NCBI GenBank assembly: GCA_000433315.1
Contig: FR893375.1
Location: 62,001 to 126,000, forward strand
Reading direction: 5' to 3'
Length of the DNA: 64,000 nt
Source: Firmicutes bacterium CAG:345
GTDB taxonomy: Bacteria; Bacillota_I; Bacilli_A; RFN20; CAG-288
Of the stretch, positions 42,530-52,385 are shown piece after piece (within the stretch, counting starts at the first letter, position 1; every line of letters starts with the position of its first letter). The position numbers and the translations under genes are program-made. The notes below the pieces were generated by a model. It worked only from the letters and a program-made list of their open reading frames with translations. It searched no databases and was not told where the DNA came from.

Positions 42530-43744
42530 TTATTTTTTCTTGCGCAGAATATCATTTTTTCTTAAAGGTAAATCTGTTTTTATCCATACTCTTTGTTTAA
42601 CCTTTTTTATTTCTTGAAGCAATATTCCGTTTTCATCCTTTACTTCTTCTACCTTAATTTTTTTGCAAAAGCAATCACTAGGAGATAAAACTTCTAATTC
42701 ATCACCAACAATAAATTTATTTCTATGTTCAACTTGAACAAAGCCATCTTTTGCATCTTCCACAACTATAGCAACATAATCATAAGTTTGCGCAAGTAAA
42801 GAAGAATCTTTATTTGTTTTTTGATTGCTATTGAAATAAAAGCCTGTTGTAAAAGAACGATTAGAGGTTTTTTGTAATTCTTTAATATAGTCAAAATCTG
42901 GTTCTTTATTATCTAAATAATTATCTATAGCTCTTCTATATGCATTAACAACAGTTGCAACATAATAAGTGGATTTCATTCTACCTTCTATTTTAAAGCT
43001 AACTATTCCAGCTTCAGAAAGTTCTTTGATATGTTCAATCAAACACATATCCTTACTATTTAGAATGTAAGTTCCTCTTGCATCTTCTTCAACAGGAAAA
43101 TATTCATCTATAGGATTTTGTTCATTTTTAGAATATAGTGCATAATTCCAACGACAAGGTTGTGCACAAGCCCCTCTATTAGAATCTCTTCCCACAAAAT
43201 AATTTGACAATAAACATCTTCCGCTATATGAAATACACATTGCGCCATGGCAAAAGCACTCGATATCTATATTTTCACCAACTGCTTCTTTAATTTCTTT
43301 TATTTCTTGAACATTCAATTCTCTGGCCAAAACCAAACGTTTTGCTCCTAATTTTACCCATATTTTAGCAGATTCTTTATTGGTTATATTAGCTTGTGTT
43401 GATACATGCAATTCTAAGTTTGTATATTCTTTAACTAAATGAGCAATTCCAAGATCGCTGACAATTACGCCATCAACATGCACCGAATCTAAATATTTAA
43501 GATAATCAACCATACCAGTAAAATCTGCATTGTGAGCTAAAATATTAACAGTAATATAAACTTTAACATTATGTTCATGGCAAAATTCAACTGCTTCTTT
43601 GATTTCATTTTCATCAAAATTGCTTGCCAAAGCTCTTAATCCAAATTTCTTTCCGGCAAAATAAACAGCATCAGCGCCAAAATAAACAGCCGCTTCTAAT
43701 CTTTCTTTGTCTCCTACTGGAGCTAATAATTCTAATTTTTTCAT
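42530..43744 (-). CDS. U32 peptidase-family protein (TrhP/YrrO type)
   Basis: A 404-residue protein: LELLAPVGDKERLEAAVYFGADAVYF at the start, GAKRLVLARELNVQEI, then the family signature ECFCHGAMCISYSGRCLLS and the cysteine-containing GRDSNRGACAQPCRWNY. Close relatives (YrrN/YrrO, TrhP) act with an iron-sulphur cluster in prephenate-dependent 5-hydroxyuridine formation at tRNA position 34 rather than as peptidases. Chorismate-mutase-like and transporter genes follow it on the same strand; the CM-like gene would in principle supply prephenate. No ribosome binding site precedes ATG 43744. Confidence 0.85.
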   Translation of the reverse strand: MKKLELLAPVGDKERLEAAVYFGADAVYFAGKKFGLRALASNFDENEIKEAVEFCHEHNVKVYITVNILAHNADFTGMVDYLKYLDSVHVDGVIVSDLGIAHLVKEYTNLELHVSTQANITNKESAKIWVKLGAKRLVLARELNVQEIKEIKEAVGENIDIECFCHGAMCISYSGRCLLSNYFVGRDSNRGACAQPCRWNYALYSKNEQNPIDEYFPVEEDARGTYILNSKDMCLIEHIKELSEAGIVSFKIEGRMKSTYYVATVVNAYRRAIDNYLDNKEPDFDYIKELQKTSNRSFTTGFYFNSNQKTNKDSSLLAQTYDYVAIVVEDAKDGFVQVEHRNKFIVGDELEVLSPSDCFCKKIKVEEVKDENGILLQEIKKVKQRVWIKTDLPLRKNDILRKKK

Positions 43745-43808
43745 AACATATATATAATACTTTAAATTTACCGATGTTTAAATATCTAAAAGATGTTAAA
43801 ATAATCAC
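43745..43808. promoter_or_regulatory. Divergent promoters of the two U32 genes, both leaderless
   Basis: Plus strand: extended TGT-TAAAAT (-10 at 43797-43802) six bases before ATG 43809. Minus strand: TATATA or TATTAT boxes end four to nine bases before ATG 43744. Neither start has a ribosome binding site in this 64-base gap. Confidence 0.6.
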
Positions 43809-46067
43809 ATGGATAAAAAAAATGAATTATTATCTCCCGTTGGGAGTCCCGAAGCCTTTTATGCAGCAATAAGCAACGGATGCAACGCCGTTTATCTTGG
43901 ATTAGATAAATTCAGTGCCCGAGCATATGCTAGAAATTTCAGCTTAGATAATTTAAAAGATTATATAGATTACGCTCATTTAAGAGATGTTAAAGTCTTT
44001 GTCACAATGAATACTATTTTATATGATGAAGAATTAAAAGAAGTTTATAACACTATTGATCAATTGGCAAAAATGAATGTTGATGCGATTATTGTTCAAG
44101 ATTTAGCCATTATTAATTACATAACCAATCATTACAAAACTTTAGAAGCCCATGCTTCAACTCAAATTGGTATAGATGATTATCATGGTGCAAAAATAAT
44201 GAAAAATATGGGCGTGAAAAGAATTGTTTTTGCTCGTGAAACACCCATAAAAACAATGGAAGAAATAAAAAAAGGCTTAGGAATTGATATTGAAGCCTTT
44301 ATTCATGGTGCACTTTGCGTCTGTTACTCAGGCAATTGTCTAATGAGTTCAATGATTGGAGAAAGAAGTGGAAATCGCGGACGTTGTGCTGGATGTTGCA
44401 GACAAGTTTATACTCTTATTGATACTTTAAATAATACTAATGTTAAAACTGGTTATCTTCTTTCGATGAAAGATCTCAATGCCTCTTCATTTATAAAAGA
44501 AATGAAATTTGTCGATTCCTATAAAATAGAAGGAAGAATGAAAGAACCTTTATATGTAGCTAGTGTTACAAACACTTACCGCCATATTTTAGATGATCAA
44601 AAAATAGATTCCGATGCTCTTAATAAAGTCTTTAATCGAACATACACAAAAGGTTTTATGTTCGGAGAAAATAGTTCGAATATTACAAATATTGAAAGAC
44701 CAAATAATTTTGGATATGAAATTGGAAGAGTTGTAAAAGTCCATAAAAATAAAGTTTGGATTAAACTATTTAAAAAGCTCAATAAAGGCGATCAAATCAG
44801 AATAGAAACAAAAAATCCATTTGAAGAAATTAGTATACCTGTTTTAAAACTTTTCGATGCCTCTTTTAATCCTTGTGAATCAAGCGATAAAACAGTCATT
44901 ATATATTCCGATGAAAAAGTCGATTTAAATGCTAAAGTATACAAAACTAAAGATATTAAATTTGTTGAAGAAATAGAAAAAAGTCTTACCAACAAAGAAT
45001 ATAAAAAAATTATTATTAATATGGAAGTTACTGGTCATATCGGTCAACCTTTGCTTTTAAAATTAGAATGCCAAAATTATAAAGCTTACGCCAAATCCGA
45101 TAACATTATCGAACAAGCTATATCTTTGCCAACTACTAAACAAAACATATACGACCAATTGAATAAACTTAATAATACACCCTATAGAATAGGAAACTTC
45201 ATAGTTAATCTAGATGATAAAGCGTTTATTCCTCTAAAAGAAATCAATGAACTAAGAAGAAAAGCTATAGCCAATTTGGATTCCATAAGATTATATAGAA
45301 AAACAAGTTTAAATAAACCTAATAATATAATTCCTCAAAAATTTGATTTACATCGACCTGAAATTTCAGTTCAAGTATATACACAAGAACAATATGAAGC
45401 TGCCAAAGAATTAGAAATAGAACACATCTACTATAAAAATTTTATCCATCGCAACAATCCTAAATATATCGATGATGACAAAGAAATATTATTCGGAGGA
45501 TTAGGCTCTATCGATTACTATAAAGATAAAAATAAAATTTTAGTCTCCGATTATTCTTTAAATGTTACAAATTACGAAACTGTTGCAATATTATCTTCTT
45601 TAGGAGTCAATAGAATTACTTTATCCCAAGAAATTTGCAAGGATAATATAAATAAGTTAATAGAAAATTATTTTTCAAAATATTTAACATATCCTAATTT
45701 AGAATTGATTGTCTATGGACGAACATGCTTAATGCATTCTAGATATTGTCCATTAAAAAGATTAAATATGTGTGGAAAATGTAAAATTAATAAATATGCA
45801 TTAAAAGATCGTTTTGCTACCTTTCCTATAACTTTTAATTCAGATTGCACAACAAATATATGGAATAGCAAAATATTAAATAATATGGATGAAATTCAAA
45901 ATATAATAGGCGTAAATTTCTTTAGATTAGTCTTTACTACCGAAACGAAAGAAGAAACTTTTAAGATTATCAGCAATTTTAAAAATAGTCTTAAAAACAA
46001 TGAAAAATCTAATTCTTTTGACAAAAAGAATCACACCCATGGTCATTTCTTTGAAAATCCACTCTAA
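43809..46067 (+). CDS. U32 peptidase-family protein with long C-terminal region
   Basis: A 752-residue protein. The N-terminal 250 residues are a U32 domain (LLSPVGSPEAFYAAISNGCNAV, EAFIHGALCVCYSGNCLMS, GNRGRCAGCCRQ), and then RNxTxGFM-like NRTYTKGFMFGEN and a DUF3656-type middle. The last 150 residues resemble a second, shorter module with CLMHSRYCPLKRLNMCGKC, a cysteine cluster. Members with this layout also take part in tRNA or rRNA hydroxylation. It diverges from the other U32 gene. ATG 43809 seems to be the 5' end of the message. It ends before a hairpin terminator. Confidence 0.85.
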   Translation: MDKKNELLSPVGSPEAFYAAISNGCNAVYLGLDKFSARAYARNFSLDNLKDYIDYAHLRDVKVFVTMNTILYDEELKEVYNTIDQLAKMNVDAIIVQDLAIINYITNHYKTLEAHASTQIGIDDYHGAKIMKNMGVKRIVFARETPIKTMEEIKKGLGIDIEAFIHGALCVCYSGNCLMSSMIGERSGNRGRCAGCCRQVYTLIDTLNNTNVKTGYLLSMKDLNASSFIKEMKFVDSYKIEGRMKEPLYVASVTNTYRHILDDQKIDSDALNKVFNRTYTKGFMFGENSSNITNIERPNNFGYEIGRVVKVHKNKVWIKLFKKLNKGDQIRIETKNPFEEISIPVLKLFDASFNPCESSDKTVIIYSDEKVDLNAKVYKTKDIKFVEEIEKSLTNKEYKKIIINMEVTGHIGQPLLLKLECQNYKAYAKSDNIIEQAISLPTTKQNIYDQLNKLNNTPYRIGNFIVNLDDKAFIPLKEINELRRKAIANLDSIRLYRKTSLNKPNNIIPQKFDLHRPEISVQVYTQEQYEAAKELEIEHIYYKNFIHRNNPKYIDDDKEILFGGLGSIDYYKDKNKILVSDYSLNVTNYETVAILSSLGVNRITLSQEICKDNINKLIENYFSKYLTYPNLELIVYGRTCLMHSRYCPLKRLNMCGKCKINKYALKDRFATFPITFNSDCTTNIWNSKILNNMDEIQNIIGVNFFRLVFTTETKEETFKIISNFKNSLKNNEKSNSFDKKNHTHGHFFENPL

Positions 46068-46074
46068 AATTAAA

Positions 46075-46111
46075 AAATCATCTTGTTATAGCATTTCAAG
46101 ATGATTTTTTT
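46075..46111 (+). terminator. Terminator after the long U32 gene
   Basis: AAATCATCTTG and CAAGATGATTT form an 11-pair stem, followed by T residues. Confidence 0.88.
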
Positions 46112-46294
46112 GCGTAAAGAAAAATAAACGCTTACAATTTAAATTATTTTCATAATTTAAATTTTTATAAAAATATATTTTAAAAATTAATTAAAAAATA
46201 GCAAAAATACTTTTAATATGCACTTATTTTTATAAAAAACAAGAGTTGTTTTTACAAAATTTTAATGTTAATCTCAATTATGAGAGGGAAAAAA

Positions 46295-49057
46295 ATGAAA
46301 TCAAAATTTAAATCAGTGTTATGCTCTATTATCTTCCTTGCAAGCCTTACAGGCTGCAGAATTCAAGAGCCACATGTCCACAGCGAAGTTACAAGATATG
46401 ATGATTCATACCATTGGAATATTTGCGAAATTTGCAACGAGATAACATCAACAAAAGTCGAACATAATTTTAAAGAAGAAACTATAAAAAATCCTACTTG
46501 TACCGAAAAAGGAGAAAAGAAATTAAAATGTGAATGTGGATATGAAAAAAATATCGAAGTAGATGCCACAGGACATAAATTCAATAAAAATTATGAATTT
46601 GATGAAAACTATCACTTTCATAAGTGCTTAGATTGTGGAGAAAAAAAAGATATTGAATCTCATGATTTAAACGAAGAAATAATCGATGAACCTACTCCTA
46701 TTTCCGAAGGCAAAAAAAGAATTTATTGCAATAATTGCAATTATGAAAAAGAAGAAATATTAAATAAACTCCCTTTAGTTGAAACGACCATTGAAATTCT
46801 TCCCGATGAAGTTAACGAGCATCCTTATTTGGAGATGAATGGTGTATATTTAAATGAAACATATCCAACAGAATTTACAATTGAAAAAAATGGTGGATAT
46901 ATTAAATCTGATAAAATAGGAACCATAGCTGAAATAAGTGTTCACTTATATGGATACTATAATAATTTAAAAATATATGATGATATTTCAGATGGAAATT
47001 TATTAACCGGCGAAAAGACATATTTAACCGATGGTGATAATTCTGGATATTTATATACTTATACTTTAAACGACAGCGATTCTTTCCGAATTGAAAACCC
47101 TAGCAATTATGATACTAATGCTTATTTTATCAAAATCAAACATACTGGTTATGTTGAAGAGCCAAAATATGAAAAAATATCAATTGAAAAAGCTTTAGAA
47201 ATCGGAGCTTCACTAACAGGAATTGATGAAAATAAATATATTATTAAAGGTACAGTTACAAGCATTGATAATAACTACATCACATTGAGCGATGGAAGCA
47301 AATCTATTGTCGTAGAAAATAAATCTATTAAGAAAAATCTCAATCCTGATTATTTCGTTGAATTAAAAGGAAAAATTGAAAATAGAAATGGTCAAATATT
47401 ATTTGTCAATCCTTCATTGATATCTTATAAGGCGGCAACATATACTGTTGAAGTACAATCATCACAAAATGGTTCTATTCAATTAAATAAATATTCAAAT
47501 ATAAATTTCGAAGAAAAAATAAATGTAACAATTTTACCTGATGAAGGATACAAAATTAAATATCTTTTCCTCAATGGCCAAAAACAAAATTTCTATGATA
47601 ACAAATCTTCTTTATTAATAACACAAAATTCAATCATAACAGCTGTATTTGTTAAAGATTATGGTCAAAACACTATCGAATCTGAATATGTTTTCTCATC
47701 ATATGAAGAAGGAGAAGATAAAAAATATCAGGAAGAACATAAACTAGATAGCAATACAAAAATTACAATTACCAATTCATTCTTCTCCTCAAATTTAACA
47801 ATATATGAAAAAGGAGAGGCTTTAATTGAATCAAATGGAATAATCAAAGAAATTACTTTAAACACAAATTCAAATTCTGGAACATTAAAAGTATATGGAG
47901 CAGAAAAGGGAAAAGGTTTTATTGAAATAAAAACTATTGAATTAGATGGCTCAAAACAATATATCTTAGATATTTCTAATGAAAACTATACATTTATAAA
48001 ATTAGTTTCTGAAAAAGAAAATATCTCTTTCGAATCATTTTCAATGGTTTATGAAACTGATGATAATGCCGAAGGTTTTGTAATTCATAGTGTAGAAATG
48101 GTTGGAACTTACGGCGATTCAAATTTAATAACTTATAAAAACTTCGATATTTTAATCGATGGTGGAACCGCTTCTGATTCCAGCAACGTTAAAAAAGTAA
48201 TCGATACTTATGTTCTTGATGGCGTCTTAGATCTTTTGATTATCACCCATCCAGATTCTGATCACTATGGTGGCATTACTTCAGGAAATCCTTTCCAAAA
48301 TTTAACCAATATCAATATGATGATAACTGGAGATCATTCTTCTAACGATCAAATTGTCAATAATGTATCATCCAAATTCCCAGATGTTGAAGTCTATAAT
48401 ATTCTAGAGCTCGTCAATACAGAAAAGAAAATACATACTTTAAAAGTTGATGATGATTTTTCAATCGATTTCTTCTGGCACGAAGGCTATACATTATCGA
48501 GTAAAAATAACCAATCCGTTGCTACGATGATTAAATATAAAAATACCAAATTATTCATGGCTGGTGATATGGAAAAAGCTGAATGCAATAGATTCATGCC
48601 AGTTTATCCAAATTTAACTTCACCTGAAGACTTTGTTATTTTCAAAGCTCTTCATCATGCTTCCAATGGTTCAAACGAAACTAATTTCATTGAATATATC
48701 AAACCTGACTTTGCATTTGTTACCGCTGGAATGAAATTGTCAGATCCAAATAAAACTCCAAACTATAGAGCCCATCCATATCTTGATGCTTCTATAAGAA
48801 TTGGAAATTATACCAACAAATATTACTGGAGTGGTATTTGTGGTCAATTGAATATTTCCTGCAATGGCTATACTGCTACCGCTAAAGGCCTTGGAAGAAG
48901 CAAAGATTATTACGTTTACGATAAAAATACTGGAAATTACATTTTAGCCGATAAAGAAAAAGAAAAAGATGTTACCTACTTTGAATCTTATTTCTACCAA
49001 AATGCAGTACTAAATATGGATAAACCAAATCTAGCAAATATTAAACTATTTGCATAA
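46295..49057 (+). CDS. Lipoprotein with ComEC-like metallo-beta-lactamase domain
   Basis: A 920-residue lipoprotein. The start is ATG 46295 (GAGAGGG before it), giving a signal ending in LTGC. Residues about 25-155 hold two or three repeats with paired Cys (ICEICN, CECGY, CLDCGEK, CNNCNY) like small zinc or surface modules. An OB-like region (YIIKGTVTSIDNNYITL) and an InlB-type repeat (TVEVQSSQNGSIQL) follow. The last 300 residues are a metallo-beta-lactamase fold: THPDSDHYGGI, LFMAGDMEKAE, KALHHASNGSN, as in the ComEC C-terminal domain. It may be a surface nuclease or phosphodiesterase; substrate unknown. Confidence 0.82.
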   Translation: MKSKFKSVLCSIIFLASLTGCRIQEPHVHSEVTRYDDSYHWNICEICNEITSTKVEHNFKEETIKNPTCTEKGEKKLKCECGYEKNIEVDATGHKFNKNYEFDENYHFHKCLDCGEKKDIESHDLNEEIIDEPTPISEGKKRIYCNNCNYEKEEILNKLPLVETTIEILPDEVNEHPYLEMNGVYLNETYPTEFTIEKNGGYIKSDKIGTIAEISVHLYGYYNNLKIYDDISDGNLLTGEKTYLTDGDNSGYLYTYTLNDSDSFRIENPSNYDTNAYFIKIKHTGYVEEPKYEKISIEKALEIGASLTGIDENKYIIKGTVTSIDNNYITLSDGSKSIVVENKSIKKNLNPDYFVELKGKIENRNGQILFVNPSLISYKAATYTVEVQSSQNGSIQLNKYSNINFEEKINVTILPDEGYKIKYLFLNGQKQNFYDNKSSLLITQNSIITAVFVKDYGQNTIESEYVFSSYEEGEDKKYQEEHKLDSNTKITITNSFFSSNLTIYEKGEALIESNGIIKEITLNTNSNSGTLKVYGAEKGKGFIEIKTIELDGSKQYILDISNENYTFIKLVSEKENISFESFSMVYETDDNAEGFVIHSVEMVGTYGDSNLITYKNFDILIDGGTASDSSNVKKVIDTYVLDGVLDLLIITHPDSDHYGGITSGNPFQNLTNINMMITGDHSSNDQIVNNVSSKFPDVEVYNILELVNTEKKIHTLKVDDDFSIDFFWHEGYTLSSKNNQSVATMIKYKNTKLFMAGDMEKAECNRFMPVYPNLTSPEDFVIFKALHHASNGSNETNFIEYIKPDFAFVTAGMKLSDPNKTPNYRAHPYLDASIRIGNYTNKYYWSGICGQLNISCNGYTATAKGLGRSKDYYVYDKNTGNYILADKEKEKDVTYFESYFYQNAVLNMDKPNLANIKLFA

Positions 49058-49186
49058 TAAATGTCTTCTATAAATGAAATTAAATAAATATATCATTATT
49101 AAAATATTTATCTTTTTAAATTTGATTTCATTGCACTTCTTAAATTAAGTTAAGATATAAATAAAGTTTTTGATTTTCAATTATGG

Positions 49187-49192
49187 TATTAT
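49187..49192 (+). promoter_or_regulatory. Extended -10 for a leaderless mRNA
   Basis: TGG-TATTAT ends six bases before ATG 49199; no clear -35 and no ribosome binding site. Confidence 0.55.
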
Positions 49193-49198
49193 AAAAGC

Positions 49199-50545
49199 AT
49201 GAAATATGCAAAAAAATATGTTGATTCTATATTTTTTCCTATAACATTAGGAATAATATCTTTAATCGGTTGGGTTTTAAATTTTAATATACCATCCGCT
49301 ATCATTTCAGCTATTTTATGCTTTTTGCCATTATTTGGAAAAGATGGCAGAGGATATTTATCATTAGTTCTTTTAGTTCCTGCCATGGTTTATAATCCTA
49401 TTAGTTTCAATAATATCGACTTAGGGCTTTTTATCTTTGCGTGCACAATTGTTATTTCGTTGACTCTATTTATCATTATAAGACGACCAAAGTTTCGTTT
49501 TGGGCGAATTGCAATATCTTTAATACCTCTTTATGCAATATTTGTAATTTCATTAATTATTCAATTCTCCTTTGGTACTCCTATATATAAAGAATCCTTG
49601 TACTTTTTACTAGGTTTATTTTTCATTTTATTATTCTATCTAATTTTTGTTCCTATTTTATATGGTGATAATGTTTTTGAATATTTTTCAAAAAGTCTAA
49701 TCATTTTAGCAACTCTGATATCTCTTCAAGTTTTTATTTTCTATGGAAGAATAGGCTATGAGAATGTTGGAACAACAATAAATATAGGTTGGATTCAATC
49801 TTCAACAATGGCAAGTTCAATTTTAGTAATTACTTTGCCTTTTATCTCATTTTTCTTCAGCAAAAAAAAATGGTGGTATCTTCCTATACTTGCTATTTTA
49901 ATATCTGCCATTTATCAATTGAGAACTGTCAGTGGTATTCTTTGTACAATATGTATAATTATTCCTTTAATTTTCTTTACTTTTAAAAATTATAAATATT
50001 GTCCATATTACATTATTTTTTCCATATTCGTTTTTGGAATTGCCTTATCCATATTGTTCTTTGTCAATGATACATTCGTCGATGTCATGATTTCTAGCTT
50101 AAGATATTTATCAACTTTTTTAAAAGGGGAAATACCTGCCCATCAACTTGGAATCGAATTATTTTTAAAACAGCCAGTATTTGGTCCTTCAATCAACGCT
50201 TTAAGCAATATTCTAGGAGTCGATGAAGGATATATTAGGCTTTTAGATAATACAGTTGTCACGACATTAGTAATGGGAGGAAGTTTTGGATTAGCTTTTT
50301 ACTTTTTCCATTTGGTCAATATTTTTACTCTAGCTTTTAAAAAGAAAAATCCTTATCAATTATTTTTCTTAATATTTTTATTAGCAGTTGAATTGATAGG
50401 TCTAGTTGATAATACAATTTACAACCTATTTTTTAACTTTATTTACCTATTTATCATGGCTGCTTATGAATCTTCTACAAGAATTCCTGATGTTTTTATT
50501 GAACAAAAATTCTTTTCGTGTTATCTTAATAGAGGGAATTATTAA
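49199..50545 (+). CDS. O-antigen ligase-like polytopic membrane protein
   Basis: A 448-residue protein with ten to twelve membrane segments and few loops. A large loop lies between about residues 290 and 350 (STFLKGEIPAHQLGIELFLKQPVFGPSIN), which is where O-antigen ligases and Wzy polymerases keep their catalytic periplasmic loop; PVFGPSIN recalls the P.fGxG segment of this family. It may ligate or polymerise surface glycans, fitting the GT2 and YfhO genes elsewhere in the window. The call is topology-based. The message seems leaderless. Confidence 0.6.
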   Translation: MKYAKKYVDSIFFPITLGIISLIGWVLNFNIPSAIISAILCFLPLFGKDGRGYLSLVLLVPAMVYNPISFNNIDLGLFIFACTIVISLTLFIIIRRPKFRFGRIAISLIPLYAIFVISLIIQFSFGTPIYKESLYFLLGLFFILLFYLIFVPILYGDNVFEYFSKSLIILATLISLQVFIFYGRIGYENVGTTINIGWIQSSTMASSILVITLPFISFFFSKKKWWYLPILAILISAIYQLRTVSGILCTICIIIPLIFFTFKNYKYCPYYIIFSIFVFGIALSILFFVNDTFVDVMISSLRYLSTFLKGEIPAHQLGIELFLKQPVFGPSINALSNILGVDEGYIRLLDNTVVTTLVMGGSFGLAFYFFHLVNIFTLAFKKKNPYQLFFLIFLLAVELIGLVDNTIYNLFFNFIYLFIMAAYESSTRIPDVFIEQKFFSCYLNRGNY

Positions 50546-50686
50546 AATCATTCCCAAAAAGTGAATTTGTAATTTTTTTTAAAAAAATCCAATAAAATTT
50601 ACAAACAAATTCTTTATATGTTAAGAAGAGAAATCTTCTTCTAAAAATTGCAAATTAATTCTTACATAAAAATTCCTTTTGCTCAT
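50546..50686. other. Intergenic spacer without recognisable gene
   Basis: This A+T-rich stretch has imperfect GAATTTGT...ACAAATTC repeats and an AAGAAGA-GAAA-TCTTCTT hairpin, but no ORF with a binding site. The 258-base gap 50546-50803 ends with two terminators listed separately. Confidence 0.6.
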
Positions 50687-50716
50687 GGCTATAGTGATAA
50701 ACTATAGCCCTTTTTT
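50687..50716 (+). terminator. Strong terminator, plus strand
   Basis: GGCTATAG, loop, CTATAGCC, then CTTTTTT. It lies 140 bases after the O-antigen-ligase-like gene. Confidence 0.88.
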
Positions 50717-50744
50717 ATAATTAAATAAATAGATATTTAAATAA

Positions 50745-50783
50745 ACAAAAAAGAGGATGAAAATCAAATCAGATTTCACCCCC
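50745..50783 (-). terminator. Terminator of recA
   Basis: GGGTGAAATC pairs with GATTTTCATCC and is followed by TTTTTT on the minus strand. Confidence 0.85.
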
Positions 50784-50803
50784 TTATCAATTAATATTTT
50801 AAT

Positions 50804-51865
50804 TTAAGCTTTTTTAAAATCAGGTATTTCTCCTGCAGCTAATTTTTCTTTAATAGTCTTTTCTAAAATTTCAGCAACTTCAGGATTTTCACGAACATAA
50901 GCCACTGCATTAAGTTTACCTTGACCTATTCGTTCTTCTCCATAAGAGAACCAAGCTCCGCTTTTCTTAATAAGACCAAAAGCGATTGCGATATCAGTAA
51001 CTTCTGTAATATGATCAAGACCTTTTCCATAAATAATAGAAGCTTTTACAGTTTTAAATGGTGGAGCCACTTTATTTTTTACAACTTTAATAGTTACGCC
51101 ATTCCCATAAGCACTGCCATCAGAAGTCTTTAAAGTTTCTGTTCTTCTTATATCTAAACGAATTGAGGCATAAAATTTTAATGCACGGCCACCAGAAGTA
51201 GTTTCATTTCCACCTGGCGCATAACTAGGCATTGTACTCATCTTTTCACGAATTTGATTAATAAAAATTATTGTGCACAATGATTTATTTAAAACTGGTG
51301 CCATTCTTCTTAACGCCTTGCTCATAAGACGAGCTTGAAGACCAATATTATTATCTTCTAATGTTCCTTCAACTTCTGCTTTCGGAACTAAGGCTGCTAC
51401 AGAGTCAACAACAATCAGATCAATAGCTTGAGAGGAAGCTAACATATCTGCAATTTCTAATGCTTGCTCACCAGAATCTGGCTGAGACAAAATTAATTCA
51501 TCAATATCTACACCAAGTACCTTAGCGTATTCAGGATCAATAGCATGTTCAGCATCTATAAATGCAGCTCTGCCTCCTGCTTTTTGACATTCAGCAATAG
51601 CTTGCAATGCTAATGTAGTCTTACCTGAAGATTCAGGACCATAAATTTCTATAATCCTTCCTTTAGGATATCCTCCAACACCTAAAGCATTGTCAAGCAT
51701 AATAGATCCGCTTGGAATAACACTGACATCAACAACAGCTCTATCACCTAGTTTCATGATAGAACCCTTACCAAATGTAACTTCAATCTTCTTTAATGTT
51801 TCTTCTAATCTTTCTTCAGCTGAAGAATCATCAAGTTCTACGCTTTTTGTTTTCTTTGTTGCCAT
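50804..51865 (-). CDS. recA: Recombinase A
   Basis: A 353-residue RecA with Walker [10 protein letters not shown], the Walker [11 protein letters not shown], the catalytic Glu of the [12 protein letters not shown] region, loop L1 and L2 sequences ([17 protein letters not shown]) and the C-terminal domain. Forms filaments on single-stranded DNA for strand exchange and LexA cleavage. AGGAGA precedes ATG 51865. It is the last gene of pgsA-cinA-recA, the usual order in Bacilli, and has its own terminator. No LexA box is evident upstream. Confidence 0.98.
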   Translation of the reverse strand: MATKKTKSVELDDSSAEERLEETLKKIEVTFGKGSIMKLGDRAVVDVSVIPSGSIMLDNALGVGGYPKGRIIEIYGPESSGKTTLALQAIAECQKAGGRAAFIDAEHAIDPEYAKVLGVDIDELILSQPDSGEQALEIADMLASSQAIDLIVVDSVAALVPKAEVEGTLEDNNIGLQARLMSKALRRMAPVLNKSLCTIIFINQIREKMSTMPSYAPGGNETTSGGRALKFYASIRLDIRRTETLKTSDGSAYGNGVTIKVVKNKVAPPFKTVKASIIYGKGLDHITEVTDIAIAFGLIKKSGAWFSYGEERIGQGKLNAVAYVRENPEVAEILEKTIKEKLAAGEIPDFKKA

Positions 51866-51917
51866 AATTCTAATCTCCTATTTTATAAAAGCAATTTTTC
51901 AATATTTTTTTACAAAA

Positions 51918-52385
51918 CTATCCAATTAATTCATAAAGTTTTTCTAAAGCAAATTCAACACATTTTTTTCTGACATTGTTTCTTTCATCGACAATATTCA
52001 ATTCATATGTATAAATTTTTCCTTTTAAATAAATTGAAATATATATAAGTCCTACCGGTTTTCCTTCTGAAGGTTCAGGACCTGCATTACCAGTAAAACT
52101 AACTCCGACATTGCAATTTAATTTTTTTACGCCATTAATAACCATTTCTTCGGCAGTTTTTCTAGAAATAGCTGTATATTTTTCAAGAGTTTCTTTTTGT
52201 ACACCTATAATATTTTTTATTTCGTTGCAATAAGTTACAAAAGAACCTTTATAAATATGGCTAGCACCCGGAATTCCTGTAATAGTAGAAGCAAAAAGTC
52301 CCCCTGTTAAACTTTCAACAGAGCAGAGAAATAATCCTTTTTCTTCCATTTTGTGGAACAAATCTAAAATATCTACTTGGCACAT
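51918..52385 (-). CDS. CinA C-terminal-domain protein (NMN deamidase, PncC type)
   Basis: A 155-residue protein equal to the C-terminal domain of CinA: SVESLTGGLFASTITGIPGASHIYKG, the middle AEEMVINGVKKL and the signature VSFTGNAGPEPSEGKPVGL. This domain deamidates nicotinamide mononucleotide in NAD recycling. The N-terminal MoCF-like domain found in Bacillus CinA is absent, so PncC-like stand-alone function is likely. It overlaps pgsA by 13 bases and lies 52 bases before recA. Confidence 0.92.
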   Translation of the reverse strand: MCQVDILDLFHKMEEKGLFLCSVESLTGGLFASTITGIPGASHIYKGSFVTYCNEIKNIIGVQKETLEKYTAISRKTAEEMVINGVKKLNCNVGVSFTGNAGPEPSEGKPVGLIYISIYLKGKIYTYELNIVDERNNVRKKCVEFALEKLYELIG

